From the NCBI GenBank assembly GCA_033239005.1, contig BSQZ01000079.1, forward strand, positions 1 through 64,000: 64,000 nt of DNA, written 5' to 3'. This stretch comes from Lamellibrachia satsuma (Eukaryota > Annelida > Polychaeta > Sabellida > Siboglinidae). The translations under genes were made by a program, and so were the position numbers. This document shows positions 54,453-64,000 of this stretch, piece after piece. The notes under the pieces are model-generated. The model was not told the origin of the DNA. It did not search any database and worked only from the letters and a program-made list of their open reading frames with translations. Position 1 is the stretch's first letter. Every line of letters starts with the position of its first letter.

Positions 54453-54585
54453 TATCGTATCCAGTCCTTTGTACTGTTCAAAGTGTTTTACACTTCACCC
54501 ACTACCACACCTGTTCATTCTAACTCTCTCGTCGACTTCTCTGGGAAGCACTCAGTCATGCCACAGTTATTGCACGAAGACTGTT
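54453..54585 (-). mobile_element. SINE 3' half, minus strand, copy 2
   Basis: Duplicate of 33,655-33,790. Confidence 0.65.
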
Positions 54586-54868
54586 CTGAAGATTTCCCTC
54601 GACAAGCGATAGTCATGAAAGGTTAAAAGGCAACAGTGTTGCTCTTTGTTAAAAATGCAAATCAATAGATGTAAGTACATGTTTTGGTTAAGACAATGGC
54701 TGTGTACACTATAAAAACATCTGCTGGGAATTTTTCTATGTTGATGTTTAAAACATCTGCTGGGAATTTGTCTCATGAGAAGTTAGAAAGTTCATCAATT
54801 TGACTGTTTCATCTCTTTCAATATGCCTATGCTTCGAAATATGAAAAAAATATTTATTCATTATATTT

Positions 54869-55157
54869 CTACCACACAATGTTAAAATGCCAGACTCGGC
54901 TGAGGGAACCCGTGTTCAAATCCAATTGCTGCCGTACCAAAGCTTTGTCAATTTTGTTCCGCCACATTACCACAGTTCACTCAGCTATAAATGAGTACCC
55001 ATGTACAGACGAGTGTGGAACTGTGAACGAATAATCTTCGCACAGTAATTGTATCATTGCTGAATGCTTCCCAGAGAAGTTCAGAAGGTGTTGGAATGAA
55101 CTGGTCAGCCAGGGGTGAACTGTTAAGCACGTTGAACAATCCCAAGGACTGGATACA
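54869..55157 (+). mobile_element. tRNA-derived SINE upstream of E1 of epsilon
   Basis: Duplicate of 34,072-34,363, full length with tail. Confidence 0.75.
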
Positions 55158-55203
55158 GTGCTTTTTATATATAAACATACCTTTACTTGAAATCTTTTTA
55201 CAG

Positions 55204-55309
55204 GTGCTGCGGCAGCCAGGAACAATTTTGGTGAACCAAGAGTGAACAATATCAAGGGTCACTTCAATCAGATCGCTCTTGCCTATCCCCACTTTGTGTG
55301 TTGGTACAG
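55204..55309 (+). pseudogene. KCTD3: KCTD3-like exon E1, copy epsilon
   Basis: 106 bp, same as E1 of gamma (CTTTTTACAG acceptor, GTTGGT donor), open. Confidence 0.82.
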
Positions 55310-55792
55310 GTTGGTGTCATAAGTAGACATAATCGCCTTGGAAGCAGGCTATTCATGGTCCTCTTGCAAATTCATTGGATTATGAGTGGAACATACATTA
55401 CAAAAACTGTAACGATGAATTATGGGGGAGGGGAGAATGTCACATTAGATCGATAATGTAACTTTTACAGTTGTTCTAATAAATCAGTTTTAACGCTGAG
55501 TGGTAATGGCTTTTGTTTTGGTAACCAGCTTGATTTGTTAAATGTTGTTATTTATTATTTCCCTGTACCTTGTCAAAGGATATTTATTTGTTATAAGCAT
55601 GCTGTAGTCAAGAAGAGTACGTCATTTATATGAGTACAACCATTTGGTAAAATGCATATTGCTCAAACAGGGATACATATGAGATATTGATTTTGTAATG
55701 TGCCTCAACAGAATACCAAAGTGTGGGTGTGCGAACTGTTTGATTGACGCAGACCTTCAAATCTATGTAACTTGTGTGTTTGTGTCAGACAG

Positions 55793-55985
55793 GATGAAGG
55801 ACTCTGCACGCTGCCAATTTTCGTGGACTAGTCCGTGTCTGAAGGATTTGATAGATCACGTGGTCTTAATGCCAATGTGCTCAACACTGGCCAGAAGAAC
55901 TGTAACAAGATGGAGCCCGCCACCTTCCTTTCCACTATCCAGTTGTGGAGCGTCGTGGTCAGCAATGATGGCAGCCTCGTCACAC
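55793..55985 (+). pseudogene. KCTD3: KCTD3-like exon E2, copy epsilon, frameshifted
   Basis: 193 bp against 194 bp. MKDSARCQFSWTSPCLKDL is in frame; then one base is missing near GTGGTCTTAATGCC (55,860-55,873), shifting NANVLNTGQKNCNKM and the rest. Acceptor CAGACAG and donor ACAC|GTGAG are present. It lies outside the segmental duplication and is more diverged than beta/delta. Confidence 0.85.
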
Positions 55986-56239
55986 GTGAGAGGCCAGTCA
56001 GTGAGATAGGTGTGTCATGAGAAAAAGGCTATGGAGAGAATCATGTTACTTCCATAAGCACCAGATTTCTAAATGGTGCATCATGGTCACACAACCCCAT
56101 GTCTGTAGAGGGGTGCTACAATTTAGCAAATTTTGAATTAAAATGTTTTTTCTCGTAAGCAATTTATGCACTGTTTATGAAAATGTTGATCATATTCTTG
56201 GATTTATTAAACATAACTTTTTGTTTACCAAACTAATGG

Positions 56240-56965
56240 TGCTTTTCCTCTTTGTTCCCTGCTGTACATGGGTTAAGGCCAGGTAAAATATTGTCGAGCC
56301 ACTCTTTCTGTTATTTCTTTCCATACTTGTCTAATGGCCCCCCCCCCCATCTTTTATCCTCCCCCGATCTTCTCGTATCCCACCTCACGCAGTCCTTCCA
56401 TCTTAGCTGTTCGCTTCCACTTTTCTTGCATTCTTGATGTTTTTTTCATCTCTATCTTCCACTCTCTTTGATAGTTTGTCTGCATCCATCCTTACCATGC
56501 CGCCTTCCCATCTTACGGTGCTTCTCACCCATCTTCATGTTCAGCTGTCCTGTTGCTTCCCATCTTTCCTCAGCTCGTTCATCCTTCTTTCGTCAACCTT
56601 CTTTGTTCTTGTTATTTGACTTACCCAGAACTAAACTTGCAGCTGCTGTTGTTGTTCTGTCAAAGCCACTGTCTACAGATACAGATACAGGCATACTGGT
56701 GTAACAATAGCTCTCAGGACTTCCTTTTTCAGCCTTTTCAAAATGTTTTTTTCCAACATGACTCCCACTACCTTTCCCCAAGCATTCGCTCCCTGTTGTA
56801 TCCTACATCGCACTTCTACCTCTGAATGCCCATCCTCATTAGCCATTCCTCCAAGATACACAAAGCCACCCACTTTGTTGATCTCCTTACCATCCAAATT
56901 AATGTTCAAGTTATCTCTCTGATGTCCCAACCACATCACTTCCGTCTTCTCCTGACTCATTCTCA
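56240..56965 (-). mobile_element. RTE-like LINE fragment R6, copy epsilon
   Basis: The minus strand has MSQEKTEVMWLGHQRDNLNI, GGFVYLGGMANEDGHSEVEV, RCRIQQGANAWGKVVGVMLE and a C-terminal piece to the 3' end near 56,240. The 5' part is replaced by the 24-bp minisatellite from 56,966. Confidence 0.8.
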
Positions 56966-57415
56966 ACACATAATGATGTTTGCATCACAACACATAATGT
57001 TGTTTATGTAATCACAGATAATGATGTTTGTGTCCCCACAAAAAACGGTGTTTGTGTCACAACCGATAATGATGTTTGTATCACCACAGATAATGATGTT
57101 TGTGTCACCACATATAATGATGTTTGTGTCACCACAGATGATGATATTTGTGTCACCACAGATTATGATGTTTGTGTCACCACAGATGATGATATTTGTG
57201 TCACCACAGATTATGATGTTTGTATCACCACCGATAATGTTGTTTATGTAATCACAGATAATGATGTTTGTTTCACCAGAGAAAACGGTGTTTGTGTCAC
57301 AAACGATAATGACGTTTGTATCACCACAGATAATGATGTTTGTGTCACCACAGATAATGATGTTTGTGTCACCACAGATAATGATGTTTGTGTCACCACA
57401 GATAACAATGTTTAT
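56966..57415. repeat. 24-bp minisatellite, about 19 units, with 240-bp higher-order period
   Basis: Unit GATGTTTGTGTCACCACAGA + TAAT. A variant block with GTTGTTTATGTAATCACAGA and an ACGGTGTTTGTGTCACAA unit occurs at about 56,999-57,070 and again at about 57,239-57,310, exactly ten units apart. Because 24 is divisible by three, long frames exist on both strands (minus-strand NIIICGDT octapeptide); I treat them as by-products. Confidence 0.92.
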
Positions 57416-57540
57416 GTTTTCATTCTGGAGTTGTTTGCGTATTCTATCAAGATTCTGAATAAATACGTACCTTGTACTTATGTCTGGTGATCCTAGTATT
57501 GTGTTCTTGTGTGTGGAACCATGGGAGCTGAAATTGTATA
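57416..57540. other. Spacer between two minisatellites
   Basis: About 125 bp with no recognisable feature. It is continuous with both repeats. Confidence 0.5.
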
Positions 57541-58100
57541 CGAGAGTACATGGTAACACATTGAAGTAACTGAACACGAGAGTACATGTGTAACATACTG
57601 AAGTGAAAGTACATGAGAGTATGCGTGTAACACATTGAAATAACAGTACACAAGAGTACCCATGTAAAACATTGAACTAACTGTACACGAGTCTACGCGT
57701 GTAACACAACGAAATAGCTGTACCGACTGTACGCGTGTAACACGTTGAAGTAACTGTACCGAGAGTATGCATGTAACACGTTGAAGTAACTGTACCGAGT
57801 GTACGCGTGAAACACATTGAAGTAACTGTACACGAGAGTACGCGTGTAACACTTTGAAATAAATGTACACGAGAGTATGCATTTAACACATTGAAGTAAG
57901 TGTGCACGAGAGTATGCGTGTAACACATTGAAATAAATGTACACAAGAGTATGCGTTTAACACATTGAAGTAACTGTACACGAGAGTATGTGTGTAACAC
58001 ATTGAAATAAATGTACAAGAGAGTATGCGTTTAACACATTGAATTAACTGTACACGAGAGTATGTGTGCAACACATTGAAGTAACTGTACACGAGAGTAG
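57541..58100. repeat. 37-bp minisatellite, first part, about 15 units
   Basis: Unit ACGAGAGTATGCGTGTAACA + CATTGAAGTAACTGTAC with substitutions and small length changes (some units shorter by a few bases). Continues at 62,512-62,712 after a block of LINE sequence. Confidence 0.92.
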
Positions 58101-59334
58101 CTCTGTATTTACCCAAGAAAAGCACCCCATCCCCCAAATAACCCCTCTACTTACCCCTGCACCCCTTCTCGAAATTGGCATAGATGGCGTAATAAAGCAC
58201 CTGGAAAATCTAAACCAGAACAAAGTTACATGCCCAGATGAACTCCCAGCCAGAGTTCTAACAATCATACAACACGAGTAAACTCTCAGCCAGAGTCCTT
58301 AAAGACAATCATACAACACTTAAAAACATAAACTTCCTAACGACAGGCTACAAGCGTTAGTAACTCCCATACACAAGAAGAGCCACAAATCTGACCCGGC
58401 TCAGTACAGACGCATATCACTAACCTGCATCCTCTGTAAAATAATGGAGCATAGCATCCTAAGCAACATGTGGAAACACCTGCTCAAGCATAACATAATT
58501 CTCCACTTCTAACACGGATTCCAGTCGGGATTGTCTTGTGAATCCCAACTCATTGAGACAGTCCAGGACTTTATGATTCTGCTTGACTTTGCCAAAGCCT
58601 TAAACAAAGTGCCTCATCTACGTCTTCTATCAAAATTGACCTCCTACTGAATCACTGGAAACACTAAAAATTGGATCAAATCTTTTCTATCCACCCGCAA
58701 ACAGAGAGTCACAGTTAACGGATCCCTGTCGGGTATAACAGACATCACAGACAGAGTTCAGTTCTAGGACCTGTCCTCTTCTTATTTTACATAAATGACA
58801 TAGATGGGAACAGCAACTCTTCCATAGGCCTTTATGCAGATGATAGTATTATAAGTCGTCAAATGTCTTCCAATACCGACCACGAAATTCTCCAAACTGA
58901 CCTAAACCAACTCCAAAAATAGTAAGACAATTGACAAATGGAATTTAATGTATCTAAATGTGTCCACCTTCCAGTAACAAACAAAACTAAACTCAGCCCA
59001 CACACGTACTCGCTTTTTGGCCAGCTATTATCCACTGTATCCAGCCACTCATATCTCGGAGTAAAATTGGATTCCAAATTAACCTGGACAAATCATGTCA
59101 CTGATATAACTTAAAAATCTTCGAAAGTTTTAGGCATGATTAAACGAACTCTTGGCCCATGTAAACCCGAAGTTAAACAAACAGCCTACAACATGCTAAT
59201 CCGGCCAAAACTCGAGTACTCGTCACCCATATGGAATCCTCACACCACTTCACAAATTAAAAGCCTTGAAAGAGTACAACACTCTGCTGCCAGATTTGTT
59301 AAACATTATTACAGACGAATCACAAATCCAGCAT
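58101..59334 (+). mobile_element. CR1-like LINE (family F1) RT fragment, copy 2
   Basis: The + strand starts with S-V-F-T-Q-E and IGIDGVIKHLENLNQNKVTC, PDELPARVL (RT N-terminal block), then broken RT blocks (ILLDFAKALNKVPHLRLLSK, S-V-L-G-P-V-L-F-L-F-Y-I-N-D, LYADDSII at 58,835), FNVSKCVHLPV-like, and MIKRTLGPCKPEVKQTAYNM, LIRPKLEYSSPIWNPHTTSQ, LERVQHSAARFVKHYYRRIT. Same family as 1270-4440. Several stops. It breaks off at 59,334, where the L2-like element begins. Confidence 0.8.
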
Positions 59335-59593
59335 ATAATAATAATAATAATAATACAGCATTTTTAAAAGCACTACTTCCCACTATATGGATCAGTGCGC
59401 TGTACATGGCATAAAATACTATTTAACTATAAACACACATGTGTAAACGCCGAATAAATAAATAAAATTACTTAAGAAATAAATAAATAAAATAATTTAA
59501 AAAACCTTAAAATCTGGCGTTAATCCTAATGCAAAATTAATGCACATCACAAATAGTCCATCCATAGTGTCCGTCACATAATATTATCTTCAT

Positions 59594-59824
59594 TTACATA
59601 TATTTGAAGTGACCAATAAAAAGGTGACTCTTTAAAGACTTCCTAAAAATTGTTAGCGTCTTGGAATTATGAATGTCTGCGGACAATGAATTCCAAAGTC
59701 GAGGCGCTGTTGTTCCAAATGCAGATTCACCAATACTCTTCTTAGTGATGCATTGGTGCAGTGTTGGCGCATAGTCATTGCGTAGACGCCCATCAGGAGT
59801 GCGGATGTGTAAAGGTTCGGCCAA
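59594..59824 (-). pseudogene. L2-like LINE RT C-terminal block
   Basis: Reads PLHIRTPDGRLRNDYAPTLH, GESAFGTTAPRLWNSLSADI, TIFRKSLKSHLFIGHFKYM and a stop: the G-x-x-A-F-x-x-x-x-P-x-x-W-N-S-L end of L2-type reverse transcriptases. Confidence 0.8.
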
Positions 59825-60342
59825 GTAAGTCGGCGCGAAACCATTGACACATCAGTACGCCAACACTAGCACCTTGAAATGTATTTGACTTGCTACCGGC
59901 AGCCAGTGTAAGCCCCTTAAGACTGGTGTTATGTGGTCGTGCCTACTGGTGCGCGTAATTAGTCTAGCAGCATTGTTCTGTAATCGTTGCAGTCGAAGTA
60001 TCTGTAATGCCGGAAGGTTAACCAAGATCGAATTTCAGTCTCAAGTATCCAGTAGACTTGAGACTGTAATCTAGGCGAGAGGTCACAAGTGCGTTTATTG
60101 CACTTTTGGTGGCTTCTGTTGTGAGATAGTGACGCATTGATGATAGTTTGTATAGATGATAATTACAAGCAGCACACACAGCTGTCACATGATGTGTCAT
60201 CGTCAGATGTTGATCCATATTAAGTTCCAAATTATGTCAGCTACAATGTTTATAGGGCAAACTCCATATAACTTGAAATGATGTTTTGGTATAAAAATAA
60301 TCATCTCAGTTTTGTCATCATTTAACTTTAGCATACGAAGAG

Positions 60343-61504
60343 TCATCCATCGTCTAACTTCCCTAAGTCTGTGAGTTGCCTCACTGTTTCTGCTTGGTCG
60401 CCCGGCACAGCTGGATTGAAGGATGCATATAGTTGAATGTCATCCGCATATTTGTGATAGTGTACTCCATGTCTTCTGAATATGCGCTGCATTGTCGTGG
60501 TGTACAGATCGATAGTGTCAAATGCTGCTGATAGATTTAGCATGACAAACATCATAGCATGGTTCCTGTCAAGAGCTCCAACAATGTCATGCTTTACTCT
60601 CAACTGTCTCGGTACTGTGCAGTGTCTTGTATGCAGACTGGTATTCTTCGTGCAGTCCATTCATAGTTAGGTGTTCTGTTAGCCGATGGACTGCAACTTT
60701 CTCTAACACTTTGCTGATGAACGGTATGTTGGAGACTGATCTGTAGTTTTTTAGCAGATCTTTATTTATCGTGTCACTTTTCAGCAGTGGTTTCACAACT
60801 GCAGTTCTCAGCGTGTTAGGAAATATTCTTTGTTCGAAGCTGTTATTTACTGCAGCCACCAAATAGGGAATGTTGTCGATGGACGATAAATGACGACAAC
60901 ACGCATAGGTCTCAATGTTTGTGTTGATTTAACGTCCACATATTCAAAGGTCTCATATCGCTTAGTTGTTGTCTTTCGCAATTTATATTCTGACTTGTAT
61001 AGTATTCCAACGCCGCCTCCGCGCTTAGCTGAACGACAATCTCCTATATCCTATATAGCTGTAACCTGGTGGAGTTAATTCGTTGACAACAGCAGTTTTA
61101 TTCGGTTTACTCCAGGTTTCTCTTAAAAACATAAAATCTCCACCATGGTCCAACAAGTGTTCCTTCACAGTCAAATCTATTTTACATATTGATCGTGCAT
61201 TTAGTAGTACGCAGATAACATTATACCTTGTGTCAGTTTGTCGACATATGTCAACCAGACTTGTTGGATTGATTCTCCCCTTGTGTATGTGTTCGATGTT
61301 CGTTCTTAATCGTCTTCCAGTTGTTATTTTGGAAGAAATTGGGCGAAAATGGTTTATTCCAACAGTAGTTTCCCGGTGCCTTCTGGAAGTTGCACGTATA
61401 TTTAGTGATCGAAGAGTAAGGAGTGTTTTGAGTGGTACCGTTAAGTTCGTCTTCATAATGTTGGCCCCTATGGTCCGTAGTTGACAGCCGGTTAAAGTCA
61501 ACAT
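60343..61504 (-). pseudogene. L2-like LINE endonuclease and reverse transcriptase remains
   Basis: Endonuclease blocks: YNVICVLLNARSICK (the N-A-R-S strand), DFMFLRETWSKPNK (E-T-W), PGYSYIGYRR, then in another frame an S-A-K-R-G-G-G-V-G-I-L-Y-K block. The end of the endonuclease and the linker are deleted near 60,880. RT blocks: RIFPNTLRTAVVKPLLKSD, NYRSVSNIPFISKVLEKVAV, HEEYQSAYKTLHSTETV, MMFVMLNLSAAFDTID (motif A; one Asp altered to N in V-L-L-D), and HKYADDIQLYASFNP (the catalytic YADD). The polypeptide is broken by several frame changes, so it is inactive. Confidence 0.8.
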
Positions 61505-61600
61505 GTTTACATAATAGAGTTACAGATGCAGTAAATTGGAACACACCAAACGTGGTCACATGTCACTGAAGTTGTTAGCAGTGTTCAATAGGTCGCTTGG

Positions 61601-61770
61601 GATGCACATTGACGACATTCTGGTAGACTGATAGACGCACCTGACGAAAACTGGCTCGGCAGCTTATTCCTGGTAGGCGTGTAACGACCGATCCGGTTGA
61701 CCGCTCACCAAAACAATGTTCAATCGCCAATAATTAAGAATATGACGAATTAAAAAAATAATTCAATAGG
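61601..61770. other. Unassigned border region
   Basis: May be the 5' end of the L2-like element or another fragment; no motif is visible. Confidence 0.3.
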
Positions 61771-62240
61771 ACGTTCTTCAGTCATTTGCATCCAACGCTG
61801 TACAAAAATATTTACAAATACACGTCCACACCTGTGGAAAAAATGCTTAAACGAGACTCGAAAACTCTACCTTGGAAGCACACAGCGCACACCTCAGCAA
61901 TATCACTAATTACTGCCCTTGGATGGCCAATCCTTGAACGAAGACGTAATATTAAACAAGCAACAACTTTCTAAAAAATTCTAAATAACATTATCGAGAT
62001 CACACCCCCCCTACTAACCCGCTCTCGAACCCATTGACAATACGTAGCCCCCAGGTGTCGTTTAAATGCAATGGTCTTTTCATTTTATCCCCGAGCAATT
62101 CGCATATGGAATATGATTCCACCAAAAATTATCAACATATGAAACCCCAAAGCATTTCAAGAAGCCATCACGGAACTCCCTTTCACCACACCTCCTCACC
62201 TAAACTGTCTTTAAAACACAGTGCTCAGCGTAAACTTATC
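61771..62240 (+). pseudogene. LINE RT C-terminal fragment (F1-like), possibly the other side of the disrupted F1 copy
   Basis: HTSAISLITALGWPILERRR and NIKQATTF, then in another frame FYPRAIRIWNMIPPKIINI and KAFQEAITELPF. This is the C-terminal end expected to follow RFVKHYYRRIT at 59,330. It fits an F1 LINE interrupted by the L2-like element, though no target duplication could be seen. Confidence 0.55.
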
Positions 62241-62434
62241 CATGGTGTGTGTATGGAGACTGTCTGTGTGTGCATGTGGCAAGACAGCGACAGTATCCAT
62301 ACACATAACCAACCTATTAAAGATTTTCATCTAACATCCTATACATAAAATAAATAAAACTATCACATAAAAACCTTTTCAGCAACATTAAAGATACTAG
62401 TATTTTAGTTGTATGTACCACCCACAGCTCATGC

Positions 62435-62511
62435 GCACAGTCCACCACAAACTCCTGCGTTAGCCCAAGTTTCGGGTGTTTGGAGTGTAACCACTTGAGA
62501 CTTGAGAACCA
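62435..62511 (+). mobile_element. SINE tail fragment
   Basis: ACAAACTCCTGCGTTAGCCC and GTGTTTGGAGTGTAACCACT plus GAGACTTGAGA match the tail of the SINE at 5003-5062. It directly abuts the second part of the 37-bp minisatellite. Confidence 0.6.
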
Positions 62512-62712
62512 CATTGAAATAACTGTGCCGAATGTACGCGTGTAACACATTGAAGTAACTACGAGAGTACGCGTGTAACACATTGAAATAACTGTACACG
62601 AGAGTACGTGTATAACACATTGAAATAAATGTACCGAGTGTATGAGTGTAGCACATGGAAATAACTGTACATGAGAGTACGCGTGTAACACATTGAAACA
62701 ACTGTACACGTA
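62512..62712. repeat. 37-bp minisatellite, second part, about 5-6 units
   Basis: Same unit as 57,541-58,100 (ACGAGAGTACGCGTGTAACA + CATTGAAATAACTGTAC). Confidence 0.9.
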
Positions 62713-62721
62713 TTGTACACT

Positions 62722-62868
62722 TACAGCTGGATAAAGACACCTACATCGGCAACATCCCTGCACTGTCTGAGCTGGCAGTTGCAGTTGTAAACCGTTGTAA
62801 CAGAAGTATTATTGCATTTGTTGCAGCGATATTATGCTTTATTCAACAACTTGATGCTTTTTTATAGC
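62722..62868 (+). other. Candidate exon of unknown gene
   Basis: After CACTTACAG the frame reads LDKDTYIGNIPALSELAVAV, then VNRCNRSIIAFVAAILCFIQ and QLDAFL, and a TAG. Composition is protein-like and the acceptor is reasonable, but there is no homology I recognise and no upstream exon is visible. A chance open frame is equally likely. Confidence 0.22.
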
Positions 62869-63437
62869 AACAACCATATACCTGTTTTGTATTGTTGTGT
62901 TGCTATTGACCTGTTAGGTGATGGTATTAACTATCCGGGATACATATTATCATAAAGGCGATGACAAATGTTTAATGTGACGTGTGGATGCGTGCGTGCG
63001 TACTTATGATTAATATTTGGATAAATAGGTAATTCACGCATTAGTCACACGATCTCCTTTCGTGTAATCCGTTACTTAGAAATGTAACCAAGTGGTATGC
63101 TAGGTTCATATTTAATGTTGAGTTTGTGCTGTGAATCGCATTAATTTCTTCATACAACGTCGATGGATCTGCACAAACAAAAGGGCCATATTTTATTGGT
63201 CGTCCATATGCAGATATAACTGATGACCCAACGACAGTTAGAAAGAAAGATGGGATCATCAGCCAGTCGTCTCTTGTTCATCTATTCTTATGATAACGCA
63301 CAACCTGTAGTACTGTGAAAATCGAGTACGTGCGCGTGTGCATGTATGCTTGTATGACTGGATGTATGCGTGCATGTGCACGTGCATTTTTTATAGTATG
63401 GTTGCACGGTACCCAGTCATTGTGACAGGTAGAGACA
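62869..63437. other. Stretch without a recognisable gene
   Basis: AT-rich sequence with a short GCGTGCGTGCGT run near 62,991; no supported gene. Confidence 0.35.
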
Positions 63438-63605
63438 CGAAAGCGCTTTACACTCCACCCATTGCTAGATCTGTTCAATCCAACACCATCTCGGCTTGTA
63501 TGGCATTCGGCCACGGTGCAATTACTGCGCGAAGACTATTCGTTCACATATCTACCACTGTCTGTAGCAATGTACTCATTCAGAGCTGAGTTAACTGTGG
63601 CAACG
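63438..63605 (-). mobile_element. SINE fragment, minus strand
   Basis: GCGCTTTACACTCCACCCA, CTGTTCAATCCAACACCATC, and further on TGTACTCATTCAGAGCTGAG + TTAACTGTGGCAAC, the complement of the SINE core (GAGTAC, AGCT-TAAATG) and 3' part. Confidence 0.5.
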
Positions 63606-64000
63606 AGATCGATTGAAGTTGGTAATGTTATCAGTGTCCCTGAGGCTGGCTGGTTCGCCGCAGGTGCCGGTCTGTGCGCGGAACGGACAGCCTGACCTAG
63701 GACTCACGATCCCCGGCACTTCTCACGCCGAAATGTCCTGTATTGCAGAGGATTTTTAGGTGTTCCTGGGTGTAACGTCTTTGATTTTGTGTTTGTTGAC
63801 TTTTTGCTTTTGTTTATACCTGTAGACAAATGCATCTACGCGAATTAGTGAAACGTTCCTCAGATGCAGCCGTAACGGAATAGCTGAAGCCGAATGTGCA
63901 ACACAACGGAGCCACACGTTTGAGTGATCTACAATGATATAACTTCTGTGAAGCGAGTCAAATTAATCTTAATCTCTTGATTAATTTCATATATGCGATA
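63606..64000. other. Stretch without a recognisable gene
   Basis: Nothing that can be supported; the window ends here. Confidence 0.35.

Larger units (their letters stand above)
44627..55348 (+). repeat. Large segmental duplication, copy 2
   Basis: Near-identical to 22,356-34,549 but without the RTE-like insertion. It contains copy delta of the KCTD3-like cluster and E1 of copy epsilon. The left border abuts a sequence homologous to 29,468-29,580 inside copy 1, so the join is not a simple head-to-tail repeat of one unit. Confidence 0.92.
59335..61600 (-). mobile_element. L2-like LINE, internally deleted
   Basis: On the minus strand: an endonuclease part (about 61,300-60,900), reverse transcriptase (about 60,862-60,343), C-terminal block (59,824-59,594), a 3' UTR with GCCATGTACAGCGCACTGAT and a tail of ATT repeats at 59,335-59,356. 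The (ATT)n tail after a 'tgtacagcgc' motif is typical of L2-type LINEs. The upper border is uncertain (61,560-61,770). It probably inserted into the F1 LINE. Confidence 0.82.

Noticed and set aside
56963..57577. A 204-residue NIIICGDT-repeat protein on the minus strand
   Set aside because: The 24-bp unit length keeps frames open on both strands; no start context, domain or splice evidence supports it.
57493..58137. Repetitive minus-strand frames (YSYFNVLHAYSR-like), also at 62,317-62,763
   Set aside because: Translations of the 37-bp minisatellite in rotating frames.
1..64000. CRISPR array, prophage or bacterial operon
   Set aside because: No repeat-spacer structure with Cas genes; splice sites, LINEs and SINEs show a eukaryotic genome. 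The tandem arrays have no unique spacers.

Overview
The window is eukaryotic and most likely from an invertebrate animal. It has spliced exons with GT/AG borders, several kinds of LINE (CR1-, L2- and RTE-like), tRNA-derived SINEs, a Mutator-like transposase relic, a hAT-type MITE, long microsatellites and no sign of bacterial gene organisation. The species cannot be named from the sequence. No complete functional host gene is visible.

The main theme is a cluster of broken, repeatedly duplicated copies of a KCTD3/SHKBP1-family gene (BTB plus WD40 propeller proteins), all on the + strand. Five to six propeller exons, here called E1, E2, E3, E5, E6 and E7, recur in the family's order across 12.0-57.0 kb. 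They carry lost splice sites, frameshifts and shared stop codons. Copies: 'zero' (E3, E7; 12.0-14.3 kb), 'alpha' (E1, E2, E3, E7; 15.8-21.0 kb), 'beta' (E2, E3, E5, E6, E7; 24.4-27.1 kb), 'gamma' (E1, E2, E3, E5, then a tandem E6-E7 array; 34.4-44.5 kb), 'delta' (a recent duplicate of beta; 46.7-49.4 kb) and 'epsilon' (E1, E2; 55.2-56.0 kb). In five copies an antisense RTE-like LINE fragment follows E2, in the E2-E3 intron wherever E3 is present. The insertion therefore predates the amplification.

Amplification happened at several scales. (i) About 77 bp: the 3' half of E3 plus its 5' splice site became a minisatellite. (ii) 30 bp: an in-frame triplication inside E7 of alpha. (iii) 1268 bp: four tandem E6-E7 units at 38.08-44.52 kb, one interrupted by a CR1 LINE. 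(iv) About 10.7 kb: a near-identical segmental duplication, 22,356-34,549 against 44,627-55,348. The first copy holds a 1.5-kb RTE-like insertion flanked by a 9-bp target-site duplication; the second copy is the empty site.

Region by region. 0-7.3 kb: two oppositely oriented Mutator-like relics flank a CR1-like LINE with a nested CR1 fragment, a SINE and an RTE-like tail. 7.5-9.6 kb: two terminal-inverted-repeat elements, one a hAT MITE with a perfect 8-bp target duplication. 9.9-11.4 kb: a THAP-domain relic and a TG-rich array. 12.0-57.0 kb: the KCTD3-like cluster, with an orphan intact LINE ORF1 at 14.6 kb. 57.0-62.7 kb: a 24-bp and a 37-bp minisatellite, the latter split by nested LINEs. 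62.7-64 kb: mostly unassigned. Gene families were recognised from memory of their sequences; no database search was possible.
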